From CAXXOK01 sp963678055 (GTDB taxonomy: Bacteria > Bacillota > Clostridia > Christensenellales > Aristaeellaceae), in assembly GCA_963678055.1 (NCBI GenBank), contig OY782679.1, positions 1,488,001 through 1,552,000 on the forward strand: a stretch of 64,000 bases of DNA, in the 5' to 3' direction. The notes beneath the pieces are model-generated. The model searched no databases. It had not been told where the DNA came from and worked only from the letters and a program-made list of their open reading frames with translations. A program made the position numbers and the translations under genes. This document shows, piece after piece, positions 1 through 7,887 of this stretch (positions within the stretch are counted from its first letter, which is position 1; the number at the start of each line of letters is the position of its first letter).

Positions 1-20
1 CGACGATACGGAGGATTGAC

Positions 21-875
21 GTGAAACGTAAATCCGGCAATAGGAAGAATCCTAAACCATTTGCTGTTCAGCATAAAAAAGACCTTGGACAGCATTTTTT
101 ATACGATATGGAACTGCTCCGCTCACTCGTGCTAAAATCCGGGGTTAAGGCGGGGGATGATGTGCTGGAAATCGGCCCGGGTGCCGGTACGCTGACACGC
201 GCACTGTGTGAATCCGGCGCGCAGGTTGTGGCCGTGGAAGTTGATACAGCACTACTCCCAAACTTGATTCGCATGCAGGAAGAGTTTTCGAATCTAACAG
301 TAATTCGCAGCGATATCCGCAAACTGAATTTTAACGATCTACCGTTTACCGGAGAGTTTAGCGTAGTTGCCAATATACCTTATAGTATTACAACCCCGAT
401 TTTTGATCTCTTTTTTCAAAACAACCAAAGCGTACGGCAAATGTCCGTGATGGTGCAAAAAGAAGTAGGGGACAAGCTGGTGGCCATGCCCGGAGATAAA
501 GCGTTTGGTTTGATGAGCCTTCGTGCGGCCTATTACAGCCAGCCGGAAATTATTACGATTGTTCCGGCATCAGCCTTCACGCCGCCGCCTAAGGTGGATA
601 GTGCGTTTGTAACGCTCACGTTCCGGCATGCTCCGCCGCTGCCGGTTAAAAATGAAACACTGCTATGGCGCTTGATTAGTGCCAGTTTTGCCATGCGACG
701 CAAAACCATGCAGAACGCCCTGAAAGGCGTTCTACCGATTACGGCGGAAGCATTTCAGGGCGTTCTGGAATCGCAGGGCTTAAGCCCTCAGGTACGGGGT
801 GAAACGTTGAGCATGGAACAGTGGATTACCCTGTCCAACGCTATCGCATTAGAATCCACCCGCACCCATGTCTAG
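21..875 (+). CDS. rsmA: 16S rRNA dimethyladenosine transferase RsmA/KsgA
   Basis: Dimethylates the two adjacent adenines in the 3'-terminal hairpin of 16S rRNA with S-adenosylmethionine, late in 30S assembly. The 284-residue length is normal for the family. Visible motifs are the N-terminal KKDLGQHFL, the SAM-binding EIGPGAGTLT (about residues 50-59) and the catalytic NIPY (about 117-120), followed by a small C-terminal helical domain. The start is a GTG preceded by CGGAGGA. Its last 27 bp overlap the convergent gene on the other strand. Nothing upstream is visible because the window begins 20 bp before the start. Confidence 0.97.
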   Translation: MKRKSGNRKNPKPFAVQHKKDLGQHFLYDMELLRSLVLKSGVKAGDDVLEIGPGAGTLTRALCESGAQVVAVEVDTALLPNLIRMQEEFSNLTVIRSDIRKLNFNDLPFTGEFSVVANIPYSITTPIFDLFFQNNQSVRQMSVMVQKEVGDKLVAMPGDKAFGLMSLRAAYYSQPEIITIVPASAFTPPPKVDSAFVTLTFRHAPPLPVKNETLLWRLISASFAMRRKTMQNALKGVLPITAEAFQGVLESQGLSPQVRGETLSMEQWITLSNAIALESTRTHV

Positions 876-2306
876 CATCAGTGGTTCACTTATTTCAGGT
901 GGCAGGTTATCAATCACGTTCAAAACCGTCATCATCAAACCATTCTGCAGGGTGAACATATAGCTTTCCATTTCTTCATCATTCATCGTCAATAACTGCA
1001 CAGAAGACTCAGGCGTCACATTTTCCAGCGCTGCAAAGAAACCGCTGTCGGGCTGTGTAACGGTATTGATTTTCATGGAAATCAAGTGCATATCCTGCTG
1101 TGTGGCTTTGATTTCTTCCACTGTGCCACCAACAAACACATCGATCGCCGTATCGGTTACAGACTCAGCTCTGTTTTGGTCGAGCATGAGGTATACGGAC
1201 TGTGCCTCGCCGGAAAAGGAATCAAACACTGTAAATGACATATCGGCATTGGTGTGGTTGGCCTCTTCACGATCGCAGTTCATAGCAATCTGCAAAAGCG
1301 GTACGTTGGGCATGTTAAATAGCGTATATTGACCGGTAGAATAATTGTCGGCCATATACAGCGATCCGGATTCCATGAGCACGAACTCGTCTCCTACGGT
1401 GAAGGTGGCTTCCATTTGATAGAATTTAGCGGTATCAATGGTCGTGCGCGTGACCTGTGCGTAAATGACCATCGGGATTGTTGCACCCTCATAATCATCT
1501 GCATCTGCAGTCAGATCGAACGTAAAGGCGATGAGCTCATCGTCGCTGGTGTACGCAATCATCTCAGCACTGAGGTTGCTGGCGAGAATATCTTTTTCCA
1601 TTTGTGCGAGTTGCTCGTAGACCATCGTATCCACTTCTGCTTGTGTAAGCTCGGGATCGGTCATAGCAAGCTGGCTGGCAACGTTTTCCCGAACCATGGG
1701 CATTTGAATAATACGAACGGCATCTTCAGCTGTGAAAACCGTAACGGTTTTAAGCGTAGCTGCATCACTGCCCTCTACAAAGAAGGTGCCTTCTTCTGTG
1801 GTAGCTCTTGCTTCAATTTCATTGGCAAATTCGATCAGTTCTTCGTCATAGAACATCATGGCGCTGATATCCTCTTCCGTCAGCGTGCCATCCATCATGC
1901 CTTGCATCATCTTGAATGCCTCAGGATCCATGGTGTCCATGTCCATAGAGGCTTCCATTTGCTGCTCGACAAAGGTTTGAATATCGTCCCAGGTAAAGTA
2001 AAGAGGCTGGGTACCAAAGACGCCGCTTTGTACGTACACGCCGTCCTGTTCCATCTTAAACAGGCTTTTGAACACATCCGTGTCGTTCAGCGTGAGTACG
2101 AACGCGCCGAGTTGATCGGCCATAGAATGGAAACGGACGGTGGCCATATCCATAACCTTTGCGACATCATCACCGAGTTCGGCCATCAACGGGCCGGACT
2201 TGAGCGAGATGGTGGTGACAGTTTCCATACCGTCTGCGGTCGCTGCCGCAAGACTGGAAACCAAGAGTGCCATGCATAGCAGCAGAGCTAAGAGTTTACG
2301 GTTCAT
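849..2306 (-). CDS. secreted hypothetical protein, Met- and acid-rich
   Basis: I do not recognise the family. The protein (about 485 residues) opens with a classical signal peptide: two positive residues, a Leu/Ala-rich core and a likely cleavage after ATA. There is no lipobox, no sortase motif and no later membrane segment, so it is probably released or loosely wall-attached. The mature part is acidic and unusually Met-rich around residues 110-150 (MDMDTMDPEAFKMMQGMMDG). Two ATGs lie in tandem; the second is 7 nt from GGAGG, the first only 4 nt, so I chose the second. A TATACT -10 lies about 40 bp upstream at 2342-2347, with a poor -35. The gene is convergent with rsmA and overlaps it by 27 bp. 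Confidence 0.75.
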   Translation of the reverse strand: MNRKLLALLLCMALLVSSLAAATADGMETVTTISLKSGPLMAELGDDVAKVMDMATVRFHSMADQLGAFVLTLNDTDVFKSLFKMEQDGVYVQSGVFGTQPLYFTWDDIQTFVEQQMEASMDMDTMDPEAFKMMQGMMDGTLTEEDISAMMFYDEELIEFANEIEARATTEEGTFFVEGSDAATLKTVTVFTAEDAVRIIQMPMVRENVASQLAMTDPELTQAEVDTMVYEQLAQMEKDILASNLSAEMIAYTSDDELIAFTFDLTADADDYEGATIPMVIYAQVTRTTIDTAKFYQMEATFTVGDEFVLMESGSLYMADNYSTGQYTLFNMPNVPLLQIAMNCDREEANHTNADMSFTVFDSFSGEAQSVYLMLDQNRAESVTDTAIDVFVGGTVEEIKATQQDMHLISMKINTVTQPDSGFFAALENVTPESSVQLLTMNDEEMESYMFTLQNGLMMTVLNVIDNLPPEISEPLMLDMGAGGF

Positions 2307-2415
2307 CATATTTCCTCCTTGAATACTTAAGCATTACCTATAGTATACACAATATCTAACGTTTGTTGCTAGAAAAAGCGTATAAGCCGTGAAACAGCGC
2401 GTAAAATGTCGCTAG

Positions 2416-2466
2416 AATCGTTTTAGACAACGATTTCGCTATAGTACTATGATACCCGATAGTACT
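2416..2466. repeat. two tandem inverted repeats downstream of vanW-type gene
   Basis: AATCGTT-6-AACGATT (2416-2435) is followed by a perfect 8-bp repeat AGTACTAT-8-ATAGTACT (2443-2466). They lie between the end of the VanW protein gene and the start of the next minus-strand gene. Neither is followed by a T-run in the minus direction, so they are weak candidates for intrinsic terminators. The second could be an RNA 3' end structure or a protein site. Confidence 0.4.
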
Positions 2467-2484
2467 GATTTGGGTCAAGTGTTA

Positions 2485-4224
2485 TTAATTGTATTCGACG
2501 GTACGCTGATAAGCACGATAGGTGGAGGTGTGGAGTAACTCGCGCTTGAATTCCTCTCCGTTGCGATACCACACTTTATAAGTCTCGACAACATACCCGG
2601 TGCGGAGCTTAATGGTTTCCTTGCTGGTGCCAACGGGCAGATCGGGATTGTATACGTAATTGATCTCCAGCGGTGGCTCGATGGTTTTCACCACTTTAGA
2701 AGTCAGGTCAATCGTCACATTGTCGCCCAGACTCACGCCCCAGATTTCAGCCGTGCACTTCCGGTTCTTATAGTAGGCGATCACGAAGATCGGCGCTTCG
2801 GTATTGTTTTTAAACTTGAAATCGAGATTCGGCCAGTTCACGGTCGCATCTTCACCACGATTGACATAGGTGCTGGGCCAGGCGTGCGGACTACGGTAGA
2901 CAATCTCCAAATTCGCGCGTGCCACAGCGTTGAACAGGGTGGAACTGACCTGGCAGATGCCGCCGCCGACTTCATCAACGAGCTGACCACCGGAAATCGC
3001 TCCGGCTTCCAGGTAGCCGTTGGCAAAGGTTCGCTGACCAACCGTGCCGTTGAACGAGAACGTTTCACCCGGCAGTAGAACCGTACCGTTAATGGTCTGG
3101 CTGGCTAGACTAATATTGTTATTGCGGTTGGCGTCAGATGAAGTCTTGGTTGTAAAGGCGGAGATCATTTTAAACGTGTTTTGAAGAGCTTCTTTTGTAA
3201 TGGACGGGAAGCTCAGCGTGGGGGAAACGGAAATGGAGCGGTTGATGGCTCCCTGCCCAAGCAGTCCAACAATATTGTTATATAGCTCCTCTGCATCGAT
3301 AGAAACACCTGGCTGAGCATCGGAGAAGGTAAAGCTTCTGGTGTTAAAATCGAAACTCACGATCTGTGCATCAATCGGATCGCGTGTTACGAAGGCTTCT
3401 ATGTCATCCACAATGCTTTTCACAGCAGCCAAGTCATACGCTTGCTTGCTGTAAATGTTGGCATAGTTCTCTCGTAAATTGATGACTGTTTCCGCGCGTT
3501 CCATAAACGGCGTGCGCTGCGTACCCAAAATGGAGGTCGAGTTTGTCCGGCCGTAGGAATATGCTTTGAGAAGTGCGCCGTTAACATCGCGGCTGGCGGG
3601 AACGTTTTGGTTATTCAAGGTCCAGGACTTGTCACCGATGTTTACGGTAATAGAGAACGAAGACGAAGCGGAATTCTCATCCCCCAGTTTATCTCTGGCT
3701 TGTTCCGGTGTCAGCCCGCCAACATGGATACCATCGACGAACACGCCGGGATAAATCACATCCAGCTGCAAGTAATCGCGGTAGCGTTTGTATGTGGTAT
3801 CCGCCGTTTTGTCGTATTGGAGCATCTCACCGTTTATAAACGCGTAATTGCCAAAATCTTTCCAGAAATAGCCGGTCAGTTGAGGCATCATCATGATGCC
3901 GACGGCGGCAACGATGCCAAAACAAATCACAATAACAGTTGTATATACCGCAATTCGAAAAGACCGCTGTTTTTTATTTTTGATTTTTCTCGGATCCGGA
4001 GGAACTCGTTTTTGCGCAAAGGGATTCTCACCAACATGCCCTATCGTTTGGACAGGTTGATCAATCGAAATCTGTTCCATGGGCTGATCCCATGATAAGG
4101 TATCGTCAAAACTAAAGTCCAGCGCGTCTGCCGTTTCCGGCGTAACAGCATCTAAGTAGGGGGATTGCGAACTGAAGACGCGCGGCTCTGCAGGGACTGC
4201 TTTACGCGGAGTGTGGTCCGGCAT
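2485..4224 (-). CDS. VanW family protein with peptidoglycan-binding-like and G5-like domains
   Basis: A 579-residue membrane-anchored wall protein. An acidic, Pro-rich cytoplasmic N-terminus (1-90) and a basic patch lead into one transmembrane helix (about 93-118). Residues of about 150-330 resemble the PG_binding_4 domain seen in L,D-transpeptidase-like proteins. The VanW core follows at about 365-490 (LLPGETFSFN, then GGGICQVSSTLFNA). A C-terminal G5-like segment ends in TYRAYQRTVEYN. VanW proteins are common in Clostridia and are found with vancomycin clusters, but no resistance genes occur here, so a wall-structural role is the safer reading. It lies 44 bp downstream of rex and is probably co-transcribed with it. 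Confidence 0.9.
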   Translation of the reverse strand: MPDHTPRKAVPAEPRVFSSQSPYLDAVTPETADALDFSFDDTLSWDQPMEQISIDQPVQTIGHVGENPFAQKRVPPDPRKIKNKKQRSFRIAVYTTVIVICFGIVAAVGIMMMPQLTGYFWKDFGNYAFINGEMLQYDKTADTTYKRYRDYLQLDVIYPGVFVDGIHVGGLTPEQARDKLGDENSASSSFSITVNIGDKSWTLNNQNVPASRDVNGALLKAYSYGRTNSTSILGTQRTPFMERAETVINLRENYANIYSKQAYDLAAVKSIVDDIEAFVTRDPIDAQIVSFDFNTRSFTFSDAQPGVSIDAEELYNNIVGLLGQGAINRSISVSPTLSFPSITKEALQNTFKMISAFTTKTSSDANRNNNISLASQTINGTVLLPGETFSFNGTVGQRTFANGYLEAGAISGGQLVDEVGGGICQVSSTLFNAVARANLEIVYRSPHAWPSTYVNRGEDATVNWPNLDFKFKNNTEAPIFVIAYYKNRKCTAEIWGVSLGDNVTIDLTSKVVKTIEPPLEINYVYNPDLPVGTSKETIKLRTGYVVETYKVWYRNGEEFKRELLHTSTYRAYQRTVEYN

Positions 4225-4268
4225 GCGGTGGAGTGCCTCCTCTCAAAAGGTTGGCGAGGCGTGTGGGA

Positions 4269-4898
4269 TTACGGATGGCTTTCCTTGATCTTGTAGGACA
4301 GAACCTGCAGCCCTTCTTCCAAATGGACGCTGACAATGGTAGCGTCGCCTGGAATCGTCAGGTCGGCGGGAACAAAGTTCCAGTAGGCGGTTACGCCAAG
4401 CTCGTGAAGCTTGTCAACAACGGGCTGCCCATAGGCGTGCGGTACGGCAAGAACTGCGATATCCACGGCATTGTTTTCCAGGAACGCAGCGATGTCGTTA
4501 TAATTCAATACGGTCAGCGGACCGATTTTCTTCCCGATTTTCTGTGGATCGACATCGAATATTGCAACCGTGTCGAAGTTGCTGGAACGGAACGAATCCG
4601 AAAGTGCCACGGCACTACCGATATTGCCCGCGCCGATGATAATCATATGCTGCTTTTTGTGGATACCAAGAACCTTGCCAATATGCTCACGTAGTTTGGG
4701 CACAGAGTACCCAAAGCCCTGACGGCCTTCACCGCCGCTGCAGTTGATATCCTGCCGAATTTGGGATGCCGTAAGACCCATGCGTTCTCCAAGCTCCTTG
4801 GAAGATATTTGCATGATATGGTCCGCTTCCAGGTCACTTAAGTATCGATAATATCGCGGCAATCTACGTAGGACAGCTTCAGATATACAGCCGGCCAT
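4269..4898 (-). CDS. rex: redox-sensing transcriptional repressor Rex
   Basis: Senses the NADH/NAD+ ratio and represses fermentation and respiration genes when NADH is low. The N-terminal winged helix (about residues 1-75) carries the family pattern ISEAVLRRLPRYYRYL and QIRQDINCSGGEGRQGFGY. A Rossmann domain follows with GAGNIGSA (about 91-98), and a C-terminal helix for domain swapping ends LSYKIKESHP. The length of 209 residues is typical. The start ATG has GGGAGGAG at good spacing. A Rex-type box (TTGTGAA or TTGTTAA inverted repeat) is not convincing in its own promoter. Confidence 0.97.
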   Translation of the reverse strand: MAGCISEAVLRRLPRYYRYLSDLEADHIMQISSKELGERMGLTASQIRQDINCSGGEGRQGFGYSVPKLREHIGKVLGIHKKQHMIIIGAGNIGSAVALSDSFRSSNFDTVAIFDVDPQKIGKKIGPLTVLNYNDIAAFLENNAVDIAVLAVPHAYGQPVVDKLHELGVTAYWNFVPADLTIPGDATIVSVHLEEGLQVLSYKIKESHP

Positions 4899-4966
4899 GA
4901 GATCTCCTCCCTTACACTATATATTCATGGAATAGCCATAGACATTGATTGTAAATGCTAAGCTTA

Positions 4967-4975
4967 ATTATACCA
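4967..4975 (-). promoter_or_regulatory. extended -10 promoter of rex-vanW
   Basis: Minus-strand TGGTATAAT is a perfect extended -10 hexamer about 70 bp upstream of the rex start. No good -35 is visible at 16-18 bp, as is usual for extended -10 promoters. Confidence 0.6.
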
Positions 4976-5000
4976 TAATGCAGGCACATCATAAAGTATG

Positions 5001-5037
5001 AACTGTAAAACTCCCGGAAGCGTATGCAACCGGGAGT
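5001..5037 (-). terminator. intrinsic terminator of the rpmH-rnpA-yidD-yidC-jag operon
   Basis: An 8-bp stem ACTCCCGG/CCGGGAGT with a 12-nt loop is followed in the minus direction by TTTTACAGTT. It sits 40 bp after the jag stop codon. Confidence 0.75.
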
Positions 5038-5077
5038 GTATAAGTGGCTGAATGGGGGAAAGCCGCGTGGACCGTGA

Positions 5078-5929
5078 TTAGGACTTGAGTGTAATCACGA
5101 CGTGACGATTGGGATCATCACCCTCACTGTGGGTGGAAACCGAATCGTTATTTTGTAGCGCACTGTGCAAAATGCGGCGTTCGTAGGGGTTCATCGGCTC
5201 CAGCACAACTTTGCGGCCGGTTTTCACGGCACGGTTCGCCATGCGATTGGCCAGGCGTTTGAGGGCTTCTTCGCGCTTGGCACGATAGTTTTCCGTGTCC
5301 AGAGTTACGCGCGTGTAGTCATCTTTGCCGTGGTTTACGTTCAGGCTGGTCAGGTACTGCAGCGCATCCAGCGTTTCTCCGCGGCGGCCTATCAGGATTC
5401 CCAGCGTGTCGCCGTGAATGTTCACGCGAACATTGCCTTCATCATCCGTTCCGGATTCCACGGAAACATCAAGGTTCATCAGCTTGGTGACATTGACAAG
5501 GAACTCCTGTGCAACACCGGCGGATGTGGCAGGATCAACCTTCGTATACTGCTTGACAGGTTCTTTGGGTGCCTTGGCAACTTCGGCTTTGGGCTTTTGC
5601 TGCTTAACCGGTTTGTCAACCACTTCGGCAGTCTTTTTAGGCGCGGGTTTGCGACTTTTCCTGGGTTGCTTGGCGGCGGGAGCAGGCTTGGCTTTCTGTT
5701 TGGCTTTGGGAGCGTCATTTGATAAAGCGGAGAGAATGCTGGATTCCTGCTCGTCTTCCTTTACGGTCAGCCGGACTTTGGCATCCTTGCTGCCCATGAA
5801 ACCAAACAGGCCCTTGGAACCCTCGTGGATAATATCAATCGCAACATCGCCAAGAGAAACATCGAGTTTTTCTAAACCTTGCCGGATTGCGTCTTCTATT
5901 GTTTTTGCAGAAGATTCGATGCTTTTCAT
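5078..5929 (-). CDS. jag: RNA-binding protein Jag/KhpB (EloR)
   Basis: A 283-residue RNA-binding protein that, in other Firmicutes, works with KhpA in controlling elongation and cell-wall synthesis. The N-terminal Jag domain spans about residues 1-50 (IEDAIRQGLEKLDVSLGDV). A Lys/Pro/Ala-rich, probably disordered linker covers about 70-125. A KH domain follows with the GRRG loop (about 183-186), then a C-terminal R3H domain with PMNPYERRILHSALQ. The start ATG overlaps the yidC stop by 4 bp (ATGA), so translation is coupled; the pairing yidC-jag is conserved across Gram-positive bacteria. It is the last gene before a terminator. Confidence 0.95.
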   Translation of the reverse strand: MKSIESSAKTIEDAIRQGLEKLDVSLGDVAIDIIHEGSKGLFGFMGSKDAKVRLTVKEDEQESSILSALSNDAPKAKQKAKPAPAAKQPRKSRKPAPKKTAEVVDKPVKQQKPKAEVAKAPKEPVKQYTKVDPATSAGVAQEFLVNVTKLMNLDVSVESGTDDEGNVRVNIHGDTLGILIGRRGETLDALQYLTSLNVNHGKDDYTRVTLDTENYRAKREEALKRLANRMANRAVKTGRKVVLEPMNPYERRILHSALQNNDSVSTHSEGDDPNRHVVITLKS

Positions 5930-6906
5930 TTCAGACTATCCTCCTGGACGGTTGTTTTCGCGGTCAGTGCTCTGTTTTCCATCATTTTGTTGATAACGAT
6001 GCCTTCAACTGCTGCAATTATGTTTGCCGTGACCCAGTAAATGGAGAAACCGGCGTTAAACGTGGAGCAGATGTACAGCGAGAACAGCGGGAAGAAGTAC
6101 TTCATGAACTGGCCGGTGCCCTTACTGCCGTTCGCACTGGGTGTTTGCGGCTGGGTGACGGTCATCAGGTACTGCGTGACGGCTGCCAGAATCGGAGTAA
6201 TGAACAAACCGTTGTTCTTTGCAAAGATTTCAAGCTTGAATACCAGCAAGTTAATCTCCGGCAATGCAGCCCACTTTGTGAGAAGTTCCGTATACTCGGG
6301 CATCAGCTGCAGCTGCGACAGGAAAAGCTGATAGGTATTAGTATCAATGTTGTCGATCACAATGCCGACGCTTGCAAGCTGTTTTATAACGTCAGGCGTA
6401 AGGACACTCGTCCAGATATCCGGGGGAATCGCTTTGAGCTGGGTTTCCGTGGCGACGAAGGACGAAAAGGGGCTGTCGGGCATCCACAGGTTTTGAACCC
6501 AGAGCCAGCCCTGGTTTTGCTGCGTACCGGTTACGACAAATTCAATGGTCTGTTTGGCAAGCTCGGTGTTTGCCACCATACGCATGGCACCGAACATCGC
6601 AATCAGCACCGGGAAGCTGAGCAGCATCGGCAAACAACCGGACAAAGGGCTGATGTGCTCTTTGCGGTACAGCTCGGCCGTTTTTTGGTTGAGCTTTTCT
6701 TTATCGTTGGCATACTTCTTTTGCAGCTTGGCAACTTGCGGCTGCAAATCAGACATGCGGCGCATGCTTTTGCGGCTTTTGAAATCCAAAGGCAGCAACA
6801 GCGTTTTGATGATGATCGTAAAGATAACGATCGACCACCCGTAGTTGCCGATAAAACCATTGATTCCACTGAGAATATTAAACAAGAATGTATTTATCGC
6901 ACCCAT
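5926..6906 (-). CDS. yidC: membrane protein insertase YidC/OxaI family
   Basis: Inserts membrane proteins alone or together with Sec. At 326 residues it is the short Gram-positive form, with no large periplasmic domain. The first hydrophobic segment (about 5-38) leads to the conserved PLDFKSRKSMRRM positively charged loop and a charged coiled hairpin (QPQVAKLQKKYANDKEKLNQKTAELYRKE). Later segments include PLSGCLPMLLSFPVLIAM and a C-terminal pair. No lipobox is present at the N-terminus, unlike SpoIIIJ-type lipoproteins. It lies between yidD and jag in a tight operon. Confidence 0.96.
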   Translation of the reverse strand: MGAINTFLFNILSGINGFIGNYGWSIVIFTIIIKTLLLPLDFKSRKSMRRMSDLQPQVAKLQKKYANDKEKLNQKTAELYRKEHISPLSGCLPMLLSFPVLIAMFGAMRMVANTELAKQTIEFVVTGTQQNQGWLWVQNLWMPDSPFSSFVATETQLKAIPPDIWTSVLTPDVIKQLASVGIVIDNIDTNTYQLFLSQLQLMPEYTELLTKWAALPEINLLVFKLEIFAKNNGLFITPILAAVTQYLMTVTQPQTPSANGSKGTGQFMKYFFPLFSLYICSTFNAGFSIYWVTANIIAAVEGIVINKMMENRALTAKTTVQEDSLK

Positions 6907-6913
6907 ACGGCAA

Positions 6914-7153
6914 TCAATTCCTCCTTATAGAAACATCGGTATTTTCTGGAACGGGGTCATACCCGCCTTTACCAAAGGGATTGCACCGAAGTACGCGCCA
7001 TATCGCAAGCCGAAGACCTTTTAGGACACCGAATCGCTGCAGGGCTGTAATGGCATACTCCGAACATGTGGGTAGAAACCTGCAAGAAGCATGGGTATGA
7101 GTGGAGATACGCTTTTGATAAAACCGTATCAGGCCGATGAATAACCTACTCAT
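6914..7153 (-). CDS. yidD: membrane protein insertion efficiency factor YidD
   Basis: A 79-residue protein that assists YidC-dependent insertion at the membrane. It contains the family core GLIRFYQKRIS, CRFLPTCSEYAITALQRFGVLKGL and CNPFGKGGYDPVP. I placed the start at the ATG that overlaps the rnpA stop codon (ATGA), because an upstream extension in the same frame lies inside rnpA and has no family similarity. The gene order rnpA-yidD-yidC is the usual one. Confidence 0.95.
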   Translation of the reverse strand: MSRLFIGLIRFYQKRISTHTHASCRFLPTCSEYAITALQRFGVLKGLRLAIWRVLRCNPFGKGGYDPVPENTDVSIRRN

Positions 7154-7494
7154 ACTTTGTGACGATCTCCCTGGTACAGGGAAAGCTTTCGCAACATCAA
7201 TTCCATACAGGTTTTGATTTGGCTGAACGAGCGCTGTGTTACGCCGGGGTGGGCGATAACCACATACAATCCGGGTTTTAAATCCGGCATCAGGGGCCGG
7301 ACGCATTCCCGGAGTCTGCGCTTGATCAAATTGCGAACCACTGCGCCGCCGACCTTTTTGCTGACGGAAAACCCGATGCGTTTTTGACCGCTTCTGGCGT
7401 AGATCAGCGTGAGGTCCTTACAGGACGTCCGCATCCCGCGACGGTATACATAGCTGAATTGCCGGTTAAGGCACAGCCGATACTGCTTCTGCAA
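7150..7494 (-). CDS. rnpA: ribonuclease P protein component
   Basis: The protein subunit of RNase P, which supports the catalytic RNA in 5' maturation of tRNAs. It has 114 residues, a normal size. The N-terminal LNRQFSYVYRRG and the RNR-type motif in KKVGGAVVRNLIKRRLRE match the family. The start is TTG, preceded by GAGG at 7 nt; no ATG is available. It follows rpmH after a gap that holds an apparent attenuator, which would let the cell make far more L34 than RnpA. Confidence 0.96.
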   Translation of the reverse strand: MQKQYRLCLNRQFSYVYRRGMRTSCKDLTLIYARSGQKRIGFSVSKKVGGAVVRNLIKRRLRECVRPLMPDLKPGLYVVIAHPGVTQRSFSQIKTCMELMLRKLSLYQGDRHKV

Positions 7495-7535
7495 ACGAAT
7501 GCCTCACTTCATAGGGCCGGTTTTGGCTAACATTG

Positions 7536-7586
7536 AAAAACCCGTGCCCATTTTACTTCAGCATTGAAGTAAAAGATGGGTGCGGG
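7536..7586 (-). terminator. attenuating terminator between rpmH and rnpA
   Basis: A long imperfect hairpin (arms at 7541-7560 and 7564-7586, about 18 paired bases with a small bulge and some G-U pairs) is followed on the minus strand by GGGTTTTTC. It lies after the rpmH stop and before rnpA, so it probably stops most transcripts after L34 and lets a fraction continue. Confidence 0.75.
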
Positions 7587-7615
7587 TAGCCTTTACATCG
7601 TCAATAACCGATGCA

Positions 7616-7750
7616 TTATGCGCTGAGAACTTTGCGACCGCGGCGACGGCGGGCTGCCAGAACGCGACGACCGTTTTTGGTGGACATCCGTTTACGGAAA
7701 CCGTGAACCTTGCTGCGCTGTCTTTTCTTGGGCTGAAATGTACGTACCAT
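7616..7750 (-). CDS. rpmH: 50S ribosomal protein L34
   Basis: A 44-residue, extremely basic ribosomal protein. It starts MVRTFQPKKRQRSKVHGFRKR, close to the family consensus, and ends RRRRGRKVLSA. I chose the internal ATG that follows AAGGAG at about 7 nt; the longer frame upstream crosses the promoter and is not coding. It is the first gene of the rnpA-yidD-yidC-jag operon. Confidence 0.98.
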   Translation of the reverse strand: MVRTFQPKKRQRSKVHGFRKRMSTKNGRRVLAARRRRGRKVLSA

Positions 7751-7817
7751 TTTGCACAACTCCTTATCGTATCCTGTATGCCAAAAGGCATACATAATCA
7801 CATAGACTAACCATTTT

Positions 7818-7846
7818 ATTATAATGGTTCGGGGTTTGTTTGTCAA
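7818..7846 (-). promoter_or_regulatory. consensus sigma-A promoter of rpmH operon
   Basis: TTGACA, 17 bp, TATAAT: a perfect match. The -10 is embedded in a perfect inverted repeat AACCATT-7-AATGGTT (7809-7829). The transcript leader holds a 7-bp hairpin GTATGCC-4-GGCATAC (7776-7792). Confidence 0.9.
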
Positions 7847-7887
7847 TATAGTAATGTCGAATGCGCTGTATTTTTGATGGGGTAGAA

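Noticed and set aside
1329..2279. 316-codon open frame opposite the secreted hypothetical
   Set aside because: The minus-strand frame has a signal peptide and a GGAGG site; this one has neither.
2485..4224. Vancomycin resistance cluster
   Set aside because: The VanW domain alone is common in Clostridia; no VanH, VanA/B or VanX genes are present.
4941..4970. Possible Rex operator upstream of rex
   Set aside because: TTGTAAATGCTAAGCTTAA has only partial likeness to the Rex inverted repeat; too weak to claim autoregulation.
5887..6930. 347-codon open frame on the plus strand over yidC
   Set aside because: Antisense to yidC and jag; His/Arg/Gln-rich and without family resemblance.
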